64,000 bases of DNA from Neomesorhizobium albiziae (GTDB lineage: Bacteria > Pseudomonadota > Alphaproteobacteria > Rhizobiales > Rhizobiaceae): NCBI RefSeq assembly GCF_900114255.1, contig NZ_FOSL01000001.1, positions 620,001 to 684,000 of the forward strand, in the 5' to 3' direction. Below, piece by piece: positions 1 to 8,180 of the stretch (position 1 is its first letter; the number at the start of each line of letters is the position of its first letter). Both the position numbers and the translations under genes were made by a program. The notes beneath the pieces were generated by a model. It did not search any database. It was not told the origin of the DNA and saw only the letters and a list, made by a program, of their open reading frames with translations.

Positions 1-44
1 GCTCTGCCTAGGACGCATCGAGAGCCGGAACTGAGCGGTCGAAA

Positions 45-2015
45 TTGCTGGGGCGTACAAAAACCGATCGAGAACCAGGTGATGATATAGGTCAGATCTG
101 GAGCCGTTCGCTCCAATTCCTGCTCGGCACATCGATGGTCGCCTTGATCATCCTGGTTTCCGCAGCGCTGGCCGGCTTCAGCTACTACCGGGCGCGCAAC
201 GCGGCGATTGAGGACGCCAAGACGCAGATGCGGACCTTTTCCGAGCAGCTGATCGACCGCTTCAGCGTGATTTCGGGCCAGACGGTGGGATTTGTAGGCC
301 TCATCGCTTCGATCCCGAACGCATTCCTGGTTCCGCCGCCGGACCGGCTGAATGACAAGACGGCGCTGTTGCGCGAGTTCATCCGCCGGTCTCCCCAGCT
401 CGACGGCGCTTATGCCGGATATCCAGACGGGTCATTTTTCCATGTCATCAACCTCAAATCCGAAGGCTGGCGCCGTGCACTCGCAGCCCCGCACAATGCC
501 GTGCTGGCCATCCGAGCGATCGCACCTAACGACAGCGGCGAAAGTATCCAGCACCTGAGCTTCGAGGATTCGACCGGAGCGATCATCAAGAGCGTTCCGG
601 CAAGAACGACGAACTATGATCCGCGCGCGCGACCGTGGTATCAGGCAGCGCTGGACACCGCGGGCACGGTGTCGATCGGCCCCTACGAAATGGCGACGAC
701 CGGCAAGCTCGGCATGACCCTTGCCGAAGCCCACAAAGGCAATCCGAAGATCGTGATTGGCGCAGACATCGTTCTGGACACCATAACCGACTTCCTGTCC
801 GCCCAGCGCATGTCGCCCGATACCGTGGCCTTCATGGTCGACGCCTCGGGCAACCTGATCATCCATTCGAATCGGGGCGTGATGGCCCGCATCGTCGCAG
901 GCAAAGCCGAGGCCGATTCCGTCAACTCACCCGAGACGGATGCTTTCATCCGCAGCCTCAAGTCCAACCCTGAAGCGAACCTTGTCGACGTCGGGGACAG
1001 GACATTCCTCGTGGCGTCGAAGCCGGTCGCTTCCGCGGTGCTGCTCAAGGGCCAGCGCGTGGTGGTCGCCGCACCGCTGGACGAGTTGATGGCGCCCGCC
1101 AACCGCGCGCTGCTCCAGGGACTGGCTATCTCGGCAGTCGTCGTAGCGGTGGCGGTGGCGCTTGCTCTCCTGCTCTCGCATCTCATCACCAAGTCGCTCG
1201 AACAGCTCACCGAGAGCGCGAACCGGCTGCAGAACCTCGATTTTGCGACACCGGTGGAAGTGCCCTCGCACGTCGCCGAAATCTCCTCGCTCGGCAAGGC
1301 GATGAACCGCGCGCGCGACGCCATCTTCACCTTCGCGCTCTATGTACCCAAGGAATTCGTGAAGAAGAGCGTACAGGCAGGTTACTTCACCGGTAGATCG
1401 GCGAAACGGGAGGAAGTCACAGCACTTTTTACCGACATCTATGACTTCACGACGATCAGCGAGGGCCACTCCCCCGAGGATGTGGTCGCCATGCTATCGG
1501 AATATTTCGACATACTGGATGAAGCCGTTAACGCCCATCACGGCTCGATCATCCAGTTTCTGGGCGATTCCATCTTCGCCATGTGGAACGCGCCGATTCC
1601 CGACACCGACCATGCCGAGAATGCCTGCCGCGCCGCGCTGGCGGCGGAGCAGAGCCTCGCCCATTTCAACGAGGCGCAGTGCGCCAAGGGGCTGCCGGAG
1701 TTCCGCACGCGGTTCGGCATCCATACCGGCCAGGCGGTCGTCGGAAGCGTTGGAGCCCGTGAACGGCTTCAATACACGGCGATGGGAGATACCATCAACG
1801 TCGCGTCGCGGCTGGAAGGCATGAACAAGGTTTACCACTCGACGATCCTGGCAAGCGCCGCGGTCAAACAGGCCTGCGAGCACACAATCGAATTCCGCCC
1901 GCGCGGCGCGGGCCAGGCAAAAGGCCGCGCGGCCGCGCTCGAACTGTACGAGGTCATCGGTGTTCGTGCGACCACGCAGGCGATCGACAGGGAAAAGCAG
2001 ACGGTTTCGAGCTGA
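45..2015 (+). CDS. Membrane adenylate/guanylate cyclase with dCache sensor
   Basis: Class III nucleotide cyclase, expected to make cAMP or cGMP in response to an extracytoplasmic ligand. Order of parts: short cytoplasmic N-terminus, membrane segment about 25-47, periplasmic Cache-like sensor about 50-340 (typical RPWYQAA motif), second membrane segment about 357-380, HAMP linker, and cyclase domain about 450-640 with metal-binding LFTDI and FLGDSIFA motifs. An in-frame TAG at 9-11 shows the gene is not cut by the window edge. The start is uncertain: TTG at 45 covers the whole N-terminus, while the next ATG lies inside the first membrane helix. No neighbour indicates the signal. Cyclase class is secure; nucleotide specificity is not visible. 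Confidence 0.88.
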   Translation: MLGRTKTDREPGDDIGQIWSRSLQFLLGTSMVALIILVSAALAGFSYYRARNAAIEDAKTQMRTFSEQLIDRFSVISGQTVGFVGLIASIPNAFLVPPPDRLNDKTALLREFIRRSPQLDGAYAGYPDGSFFHVINLKSEGWRRALAAPHNAVLAIRAIAPNDSGESIQHLSFEDSTGAIIKSVPARTTNYDPRARPWYQAALDTAGTVSIGPYEMATTGKLGMTLAEAHKGNPKIVIGADIVLDTITDFLSAQRMSPDTVAFMVDASGNLIIHSNRGVMARIVAGKAEADSVNSPETDAFIRSLKSNPEANLVDVGDRTFLVASKPVASAVLLKGQRVVVAAPLDELMAPANRALLQGLAISAVVVAVAVALALLLSHLITKSLEQLTESANRLQNLDFATPVEVPSHVAEISSLGKAMNRARDAIFTFALYVPKEFVKKSVQAGYFTGRSAKREEVTALFTDIYDFTTISEGHSPEDVVAMLSEYFDILDEAVNAHHGSIIQFLGDSIFAMWNAPIPDTDHAENACRAALAAEQSLAHFNEAQCAKGLPEFRTRFGIHTGQAVVGSVGARERLQYTAMGDTINVASRLEGMNKVYHSTILASAAVKQACEHTIEFRPRGAGQAKGRAAALELYEVIGVRATTQAIDREKQTVSS

Positions 2016-2078
2016 GCGCGTTGGTGGCCGCCCTCATACCGGCCAGCAGCGTTCGCCGCCGTTGAACTCAGACAACCT

Positions 2079-3113
2079 TCAACCGGCCGGCTTCGGCTCC
2101 GGGAAACTCCATTTTCCGTCCAGTATCTCTGCCCGCGGGCGGTAGAGGCGGACCGTGTAGTTCCAGCCCTTCATGATCGGCAGGCAATTCGGGATCTTGC
2201 CATCGCAACCGCCGAACTGGATGGCGACGGCGCCGTCGGCACTCTTGGTCGCTGTGATATTGTTGAGCGAATAGGCGTTGTAGGGGTTCTTCTCGTAATA
2301 ACCTTCAGCATTGTAGAGGCTGACCGACCAGAAGCCGTCGACCGGCACGTCCTTCACGTCGAGCTTGTAGACCGTCGTGCCATCATTGTTGGCCGGGGTG
2401 ATGTTGAGATAGATGGCGTCCTTGTCCGGATTGCCGCCCCAGGCAGCGGCGGTTCCGAGGAGATGGCGGACAGGATTGACCTCGTCCTTCTTGCCGAACG
2501 CACCCTTGAAGTCCGGTATGGTCGCAGCAAGAACCAGCAATGCGTCGCGCACCTTCTTCTGGCTGGCCTGATCCCAGCTCGGCACCTCGAAGCTGCCCGG
2601 ACCACCCGGCTGCTCGATCTTGATCGCGTCCTGCAGCGCATGGACCTTCTTCACGTCCTCCGCATCGGCCGGGTTGACCAATGTGCGTATCCCGACCACG
2701 GCGTAGCGCGTGCCGACCTTTTCCTTGTCCAGTGTGTAGGTGCCCGCGCCATAGACGACCTCGGGCACATAATGATCCTCGCTGATCACCTGCATCGACA
2801 TGAAGCGTTCGCCGGCGTCAGGCAGCGTGATGGTCACCGGACCGGCGTCGAGGTCGAACACCGCCGGCGAATAGAGAGTGTCGCGGTTGAGGCGGATCAC
2901 CGTCTGGTTATCGATCCCAGCTGGCTCACGGCGGTGATTGAATTTGCCAATACCGCCGCTGTCCTTGAGAAGGCCGCCGAGATACGAGTCCGACTCGGCG
3001 CGAACGAAATTGTCGACCGTAACCGGTATGGCGTCCGCGGCCAGCGCTGTCGCCCGAAGTCCGCCGGACGCCGCCAGCGCCAAGGCCAGTGCGCAAACAT
3101 GTTTGATCTTCAT
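2079..3113 (-). CDS. DUF1254/DUF1214 secreted protein
   Basis: Exported protein of the COG5361 type, with an N-terminal DUF1254 region and a C-terminal DUF1214 region containing the typical FWSVSLYN stretch. Biochemical role is unknown for the family. The start is ATG at 3113: it begins a clear signal peptide (MKIKHVCALALALAASGG, cleavage near ALAADA) and is preceded by GAGGAG at proper spacing. The longer open frame up to 3218 adds non-signal residues and is not used. It is the last gene of a minus-strand group of secreted proteins, 47 bases after a signal-peptide-only mini-ORF, and converges with the cyclase gene. Confidence 0.85.
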   Translation of the reverse strand: MKIKHVCALALALAASGGLRATALAADAIPVTVDNFVRAESDSYLGGLLKDSGGIGKFNHRREPAGIDNQTVIRLNRDTLYSPAVFDLDAGPVTITLPDAGERFMSMQVISEDHYVPEVVYGAGTYTLDKEKVGTRYAVVGIRTLVNPADAEDVKKVHALQDAIKIEQPGGPGSFEVPSWDQASQKKVRDALLVLAATIPDFKGAFGKKDEVNPVRHLLGTAAAWGGNPDKDAIYLNITPANNDGTTVYKLDVKDVPVDGFWSVSLYNAEGYYEKNPYNAYSLNNITATKSADGAVAIQFGGCDGKIPNCLPIMKGWNYTVRLYRPRAEILDGKWSFPEPKPAG

Positions 3114-3160
3114 GTCGAATCTCCTCATGCTCATTTTGTGCGCTCCAGCGCCGGAGCTTT

Positions 3161-3241
3161 TCAGATGTCGGCGGCCTGGGAAGGCGGGACCGAGAGCGCG
3201 ACCAAAGCGGCCAGACACGTGGCAAAGACATCTAACTTCAT
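3161..3241 (-). CDS. 26-codon signal-peptide-only mini-ORF
   Basis: ATG at 3241 is preceded by a GAGG-containing purine stretch. The frame encodes a lysine-containing start, a hydrophobic core rich in Ala, Leu and Val, and a cleavage-like PPSQAADI end, then stops with TGA exactly where a mature protein would begin. Just downstream, 3142-3157 forms a small hairpin (GCTCC/GGAGC arms). It looks like the 5' remnant of a deleted secreted-protein gene, or a leader peptide for the DUF1254 gene. Too short for homology; coding status is inference. Confidence 0.4.
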   Translation of the reverse strand: MKLDVFATCLAALVALSVPPSQAADI

Positions 3242-3295
3242 GACGTACACCTCGCTCTCCATGGGAAGATCAGCCTGGAAACCAGCGCCGATCGC

Positions 3296-4270
3296 TTATT
3301 GCATCGATCCTCTCCTCACGATGCAGCGGAACCCAACATGGCTCATCGACGTGTCGACGGGCTGCGCGTGGCGCGCCGCCGGACGATAGCGCCGGCAGTA
3401 GTTGGGCGCGCAAAGATGCGAGCCGCCCTTCACCACCCTTCTTGGAATGAGAATTTTCGGCAGTCGCGGGTCGAAACTCTCGACCTCTGAGCCACCACGG
3501 GGATTTTGCGGAATGCAGCAGGTCTTCGCCTGCCCCGCGTGCCTGCCCGACCACCAGTCGGTCGTCCATTCCCACACATTGCCGATCATGTCGTAGAGGC
3601 CGTAACCGTTGGCCGGAAAGGTGCCGACCGGAGACGTCCGTTCGAAGCCGTCCCCAAGCAGGTTCCGATACGGGAATTCACCCTGCCAGGCGTTGGCCAT
3701 GTATCTGCCGCCGGGCGAAAATTCGGCGCCCCAGGCATACTCGGCACCCTCGACACCGCCCCAGGCTGCGTACTCCCACTCCGCTTCGGTGGGGAGTTCC
3801 TTGCCTGCCCATGCTGCGTAGGCCAGCACATCCTCGTAGGCGACATGGACGACCGGGTGGTTTTCCTTCTTGAACAACCCGCTGCCGTGGCCGAGCGGAT
3901 GGCGCCAGCTTGCGTCGCGGATGAAATCCCACCACTGGCTCGCATCCCTGAGATCGACCGGACCCGATGCCTTCTGAAACACCAGAGATCCCGCATAGAG
4001 CATATGCGGGAGAGCGCCCGGATAATCATCCGGGTCGGGGATCCGCTCCGCCACGGTCACGTAGCCAGTCGCCTTGACGAACGCCTTGAACTGCCGGTTC
4101 GTGACCGGCGTCCTGTCGATGAAGAAGCCGTCGACACGCACCTCGTGTGCGGGCGCTTCCTCGGGATAGTGGTTGTCCGACCCCATCCGGAAAGTGCCCC
4201 CAGGAACGAAGACCATGCCTGGCGGGCAGGCTGTTTCGCCCTCGACCGGATGGATGTCGGGCCGGTTCAT
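3296..4270 (-). CDS. Formylglycine-generating enzyme (SUMF1/FGE) homologue 1
   Basis: FGE-sulfatase domain protein covering the full family length, about 324 residues. The N-terminal GMVFVPGGTFRMGSD motif and the C-terminal GGSHLCAPNYCRRYRPAAR motif are present. The two cysteines five residues apart (about 287 and 292) correspond to the redox/copper pair of true FGEs that convert sulfatase Cys to formylglycine, so this is more than a generic SUMF1 fold. No signal peptide, so probably cytoplasmic. It follows the DUF2950 gene: ATG at 4270 lies 8 bases after its stop, and an alternative TTG at 4282 would overlap it by 4 bases. No sulfatase is encoded in the window. A homologue lies at 28537-29496. 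Confidence 0.85.
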   Translation of the reverse strand: MNRPDIHPVEGETACPPGMVFVPGGTFRMGSDNHYPEEAPAHEVRVDGFFIDRTPVTNRQFKAFVKATGYVTVAERIPDPDDYPGALPHMLYAGSLVFQKASGPVDLRDASQWWDFIRDASWRHPLGHGSGLFKKENHPVVHVAYEDVLAYAAWAGKELPTEAEWEYAAWGGVEGAEYAWGAEFSPGGRYMANAWQGEFPYRNLLGDGFERTSPVGTFPANGYGLYDMIGNVWEWTTDWWSGRHAGQAKTCCIPQNPRGGSEVESFDPRLPKILIPRRVVKGGSHLCAPNYCRRYRPAARHAQPVDTSMSHVGFRCIVRRGSMQ

Positions 4271-4278
4271 TGGTTGCT

Positions 4279-5229
4279 TCAATCGCCCGGATCGGTAACG
4301 ACGGTCCAGCTGTCGTCAGGGTCGAAGGCGTCCATCTTGTCAGCGAGCGCCTGGGTGTCGGCCCCGAGATCCTTTTGGTAGACAGTGCCGTACTGGTTGA
4401 CGACAAAGGTCATGATGCCGGTGCGGTCGTATTTGACAGGGGTTGCGATGAGGCCGAAACCGCCGATCATGTTGCCGTTGATGACGTAGTCGTAGGCTCC
4501 CCCGGCAACGTTCTCACCCTGCTTGGTCAGCGGGCGGTAGCGGTAACCGAAATAGCCATCCTGCTTTGCGGTCGCCAGTTCGGCCTCGCTTATCAGGGAT
4601 CCGACCGGGCTTTCGGGTACGCCGTCTCCCGGCTGCCAGTAGAGGCCGTCATAGACGCCCGGGGAACTGATCAGCTTTTGCGCATACTCTGAAACGCCAT
4701 CCTCGTCCCAGTCAGTTTGCTTGTATTCTTCCTGGGCATCGACATAGGCACGCATGTTGGCGACCGTCGTCAGCTCGTTCTCGCCGATACGCCGGTTGAT
4801 GACCTCCTCGAGTCCCGCAACGGTGTCGAAAGCCCAGCGCCCGTCCACCTTGACGATCGGGAACGGAAACGGCCAGACTTCATCGCCAAGCAGCAACGTC
4901 CGGCGGTCAGCGGCCGCCTCGCGCACGGCAATCGACTCGGCGGCGGCCTGTTGTATGTGCTGGAAACTGTCTTCCACTTCCTTCGACGCCAGCACCTTGC
5001 TGGCCGAGAGCCCGAGCAGGACAGCAAGCGCAGATTTGTCGCCCGCCTTGACCGCCGCGCCGAAGTTTTCGGCAAGTTCTTCCACGGTAGCGAATGACGG
5101 CGGCTGATCGCCGACAAAGCTCTGCAGGTCCTCGGCCGCGGTGGCGGGAAGCTCCTGCGCCCACACGCCGGGGACCGCGGCAAGGGTGAGCGGGACAGCA
5201 ACGGCTGCGATGACGATGTGACGGATCAT
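4279..5229 (-). CDS. DUF2950 family secreted protein
   Basis: About 316 residues with an N-terminal signal peptide (MIRHIVIAAVAVPLTLAAVPG, cleavage after VWAQ). The body matches the DUF2950 family, including the YFGYRYRPLTKQG and GGFGLIATPVKY stretches near the C-terminus. Function of the family is unknown; location is inferred as periplasmic. It lies 24 bases downstream of the DUF3300 gene. DUF3300 and DUF2950 genes are often neighbours in Proteobacteria, so I treat them as one operon. The stop codon region reaches the start of the downstream FGE homologue. Confidence 0.85.
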   Translation of the reverse strand: MIRHIVIAAVAVPLTLAAVPGVWAQELPATAAEDLQSFVGDQPPSFATVEELAENFGAAVKAGDKSALAVLLGLSASKVLASKEVEDSFQHIQQAAAESIAVREAAADRRTLLLGDEVWPFPFPIVKVDGRWAFDTVAGLEEVINRRIGENELTTVANMRAYVDAQEEYKQTDWDEDGVSEYAQKLISSPGVYDGLYWQPGDGVPESPVGSLISEAELATAKQDGYFGYRYRPLTKQGENVAGGAYDYVINGNMIGGFGLIATPVKYDRTGIMTFVVNQYGTVYQKDLGADTQALADKMDAFDPDDSWTVVTDPGD

Positions 5230-5253
5230 TGTCGTTACCTCAAATTCTGCCGG

Positions 5254-6615
5254 TCAGCGACGGTGAATGCGCCCGCCCCCACCGCGAGGCCCACCCCCGA
5301 GATGTCCGCCTCCCCGGCTCTGGAAACCGCGGTTGGAAAAATTATGGGTGACACGCCCTGCCTGGGGATGGCCGAGAGCGGACGGCCTGCGGGGGCGGTT
5401 GTCAACGCGCGCAGCCGGCCTCGGACGGTCCACGTGCTTCTGCGCGACCCGCTGGGCGGCAGGTTTGTTGATGGCGGGCCTCGCGGTCTTCAGCTGATTG
5501 CCTATCTGCTTGGCGTCCACCTGCCTTGTTCCCGGCGCCGGCAGTTTGGCGTTAGGCCGGTTCTTGAGGCCCTCGGCGACATTCTTGCGCACGTCCTTGC
5601 CCTTGAGATCATGGGCGCGGGCCTGCAGCTTGCCGGCCTGGACGCCATTTCCTGGACGATCCTTGGCCTTGCGGGCGATGTTGTTGAAATCCTTGCTTTC
5701 CAGGTTCTGCTTGAGCTTGGTTCGATCGAAATTGGTGTTCTTGAGATCAATCTTCGAGCGGTCGATGTTGCGGAAATCGAGCTTGTTCAGCTTGTTCACG
5801 TCGATGTTGTTGATATCGATCTTATTGAAATCGAAATCGACGCGGTTTCCGACATCGACGTCCCAGTCGACGTGGCCGCCCCAGGTGCCCCAACGGTCCC
5901 AATCGACGACCGCCGCAAATGCCGCTCCGGTGACGAACCCGGCCCAATAGGGCGCCGTCGGATAGTAGTAGGAAGGATACGGCGCGTAGACGATCGGATC
6001 GCCGGTGACGACATAGCCTGGATCATAAAGCATTTCCGGCGGATAGGTCGGCACGTAGATCGTCTTGGGATCGGATGATTTGATGACGACGTTGTCGCCC
6101 TCGTTGACCACCTGGACCTGCTGGCTCGATTTGAGCACGCCTTTCGCCATGGCTTCGTCGCGCAGTTGCTGTATTGCGACAAGCAGGTCCTTCTGCTGGT
6201 TCGCCGCCACGTCGCCAAGCTGTTCGGTCCAATCGAGATCGTCATTCATCATCTTCACGACCTCGGGATAGTTGAGGAGCGAGATCACGCTGCCATCCCA
6301 TTTGTCGCTGGGCTCCAGGTCAGGCGTCTTCTTCTTGTCATCCAGGAATCGAGCCGCCTGAACGATCTGCAGCGGATAGAGCGACGCGGAAACGCAGAGC
6401 GCGACGAGATCGTCCGGATAAAGCGCGATGCGCGCCGCCAGCACCTTGAGGTCGTCAAGCGAGAGCGGAGCGGCGGCTTCATCGGTTGCGTCCGCGGGCG
6501 CCGCCGCGTCCGTGGGCGCGGCGGTTTGCGCGTAGACGGGCAGATTGGCGGATGCGAGCAACGCCAGCACCACGAACCCAGCCGACCGAAAACCGAAAAG
6601 CGGGGAAAATTTCAT
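5254..6615 (-). CDS. DUF3300 family secreted protein with low-complexity tail
   Basis: Start is ATG at 6615 (MKFSPLFGFRSAGF), preceded by GGGAG and opening a signal peptide that ends near PVYAQ; the open frame further upstream is not used. After a short Ala/Pro linker, the DUF3300 region includes LAARIALYPDDLVALCVSASLYPLQIVQAARF (given here only as its position, about residues 65-96), and the VPTYPPEMLYDPGY motif. The C-terminal 200 residues are unusual: first an Asn/Asp/Ile/Leu stretch with a repeating IDxNN-like pattern, then an Arg/Pro/Lys region ending in glycine-rich GGGHLGGGPRGGGGR. Family function is unknown; an envelope role is inferred. Confidence 0.83.
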   Translation of the reverse strand: MKFSPLFGFRSAGFVVLALLASANLPVYAQTAAPTDAAAPADATDEAAAPLSLDDLKVLAARIALYPDDLVALCVSASLYPLQIVQAARFLDDKKKTPDLEPSDKWDGSVISLLNYPEVVKMMNDDLDWTEQLGDVAANQQKDLLVAIQQLRDEAMAKGVLKSSQQVQVVNEGDNVVIKSSDPKTIYVPTYPPEMLYDPGYVVTGDPIVYAPYPSYYYPTAPYWAGFVTGAAFAAVVDWDRWGTWGGHVDWDVDVGNRVDFDFNKIDINNIDVNKLNKLDFRNIDRSKIDLKNTNFDRTKLKQNLESKDFNNIARKAKDRPGNGVQAGKLQARAHDLKGKDVRKNVAEGLKNRPNAKLPAPGTRQVDAKQIGNQLKTARPAINKPAAQRVAQKHVDRPRPAARVDNRPRRPSALGHPQAGRVTHNFSNRGFQSRGGGHLGGGPRGGGGRIHRR

Positions 6616-6656
6616 CCGGGTACTCCCTGCAAAGAACGCCCTCTGCTTCCGACTCT

Positions 6657-7064
6657 TCACGGAGAGCATCGATGGTAGGTGGTCAGAACGTCGGAGAAAT
6701 TGGGATCGAAACGTTCGAAGCTGTCTTTATCGATGATGCGGAACGACACCGACATGTCGCTGAACATGATCGTGTCGGCGCAGGTCATCGAAATCGTGAG
6801 ACGATCCTTCTCCTCACGCACCCGGCCCGCGGTGCACACCGCGTTTGCCCCGGTGATCTTTTTTCCAGAAACAATGATCCCGCTGTTCAGCGAAGCGCCG
6901 CGATCCTTGAACTCGGAATGGCCGTTGACCGTCTTAAACGTGTCGGTGCAACTCGTCCCTTCCGCCGTCCAAGCGCCCTGCAACGCGTCGAGCGACGCTG
7001 CCATGAGTTGGGTTGCGCCGCCGAGCATGAGAGGCAAGGTGAGCAGGATTGCTTTCATGGGCAT
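6657..7064 (-). CDS. Small secreted protein of unknown function
   Basis: I do not recognise the family. ATG at 7064 is preceded by GGGGAAG at good spacing and begins a signal peptide (MPMKAILLTLPLMLGGATQ, cleavage near LMAAS); the mature part is about 110 residues with four cysteines that could form two disulfides. It resembles small periplasmic proteins with a lipocalin-like beta-rich pattern (LDALQGAWTAEG opening), but that is weak. It lies 41 bases upstream of the DUF3300 gene on the same strand and probably heads the envelope operon. Confidence 0.72.
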   Translation of the reverse strand: MPMKAILLTLPLMLGGATQLMAASLDALQGAWTAEGTSCTDTFKTVNGHSEFKDRGASLNSGIIVSGKKITGANAVCTAGRVREEKDRLTISMTCADTIMFSDMSVSFRIIDKDSFERFDPNFSDVLTTYHRCSP

Positions 7065-7522
7065 GGTTCTTCCCCCGTTGCTGTCTGATGTCTCACTGAC
7101 CTGCCTGCGAAACCGCGAGCGGAATTGCGAAGGCCGGGCAGTCCGCATCGCCTTCGGCCGGTTTTCCATATCGAACTTGTGGAAACATTTGATCCGGGTC
7201 GGCACCAGCAGCTTTCCGACCTCGAAACTGTAGCCGATGATTGCTCAGATAGCGGCAACGCGTCACCTTTTCCCGTTCCGCCTGGCGTCCCATCGGTTCT
7301 GGTTCCGGCATGATGCATGGCGGGCGGCACGCACGCCATCAGGTGTTTTCCTATTAGTTTCGGGGCCATCACCCTAAACGGCAACGATGCAGAGGCTTCC
7401 TCGTGCTGAAGCCGAACCGGGTATTTCCCCATCGCATTAGCGGTAATCACAGGATCGTGCTTCCAGGATCGCTCGTGTATCATCATCGATCGACGCAAAC
7501 GGGTGACTTGCGAGGCCTGCGC
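7065..7522. other. Intergenic region, divergent promoters
   Basis: About 460 bases between two divergently oriented genes, the minus-strand secreted-protein gene and the plus-strand response regulator. No credible gene on either strand: the long minus frame through it continues antisense into the regulator. It must hold both promoters; I see no clear operator. Confidence 0.5.
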
Positions 7523-8155
7523 ATGCTCAGGATTTTGATAGCCGACGACCATGAAATCGTGAGGAACGGGCTGCGCGCCATGCTGTCGGACGAGGATGGC
7601 TGGGAAATCGTCGCCGAAGCGGCCGATGGGCGGGACGCCGTCAGCCAGGCGCAGCGCACAAAACCCGACGTTGCCATCGTCGATTATGCGCTTCCCGTCA
7701 TGAACGGCGTTGAGGCTGCACGACAGATTCGCCTGCATAGTCCGAAAACCGAGGTGCTCATTTTCACCCAGCACGACAATGAGGCATTGCTTCGCGATGT
7801 TCTGGAGGCCGGGATCAAGGGATATCTTCTGAAGAGCGATGCGGCAAAGCACCTGATTCATGCGGTGGAGGCTCTTTCGACCCACCAGCCTTTTTTCACC
7901 CGGTCGATGTCTGAGGCGCTGGTGCAGGCCTACCTGAGCAAACCGAACGGCTCGACGAGCGTGCTGTCCGTGCGGGAACGCTCTGTCGTCCAGCTCATTG
8001 CGGAAGGCCACAGCAACCGACAGGCAGCGACGCTGCTCAACGTGAGCGAGAAGACCATCGAAACCCATCGTGCCTCGGCCATGCGAAAACTCGACGCCCA
8101 TTCGACCGCCGCACTTGTTCGCTATGCCGTGCGCAATCGCCTGGTAGAACCCTAG
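7523..8155 (+). CDS. NarL/FixJ-family response regulator
   Basis: Two-component transcription regulator of about 210 residues. The receiver domain starts MLRILIADDHE with acidic residues D8/D9 and phospho-acceptor D54 in VDYALPVMNG, and the conserved Lys in GYLLKSDA. The C-terminal LuxR-type helix-turn-helix contains LSVRERSVVQLIAEGHSNRQ and NVSEKTIETHRASAMRKL. ATG at 7523 fits the receiver start; an upstream extension to 7403 has no domain content. The partner is almost certainly the convergent histidine kinase immediately downstream, since this regulator class pairs with HisKA_3 kinases. Targets are unknown. Confidence 0.9.
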   Translation: MLRILIADDHEIVRNGLRAMLSDEDGWEIVAEAADGRDAVSQAQRTKPDVAIVDYALPVMNGVEAARQIRLHSPKTEVLIFTQHDNEALLRDVLEAGIKGYLLKSDAAKHLIHAVEALSTHQPFFTRSMSEALVQAYLSKPNGSTSVLSVRERSVVQLIAEGHSNRQAATLLNVSEKTIETHRASAMRKLDAHSTAALVRYAVRNRLVEP

Positions 8156-8156
8156 C

Positions 8157-8180
8157 GCCGGGCCCGAGTCTTAGCCCGGC
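8157..8180. terminator. Hairpin between convergent two-component genes
   Basis: GCCGGGC (8157-8163) and GCCCGGC (8174-8180) form a 7-bp GC stem with a 10-base loop just after the regulator stop and over the kinase stop. No T tract, so only a possible bidirectional terminator. Confidence 0.4.

Noticed and set aside
7055-8101. A 348-codon minus-strand frame through the 7.1-7.5 kb gap
   Set aside because: Continues antisense through the response regulator and shows no domain; the gap is better read as promoter sequence.
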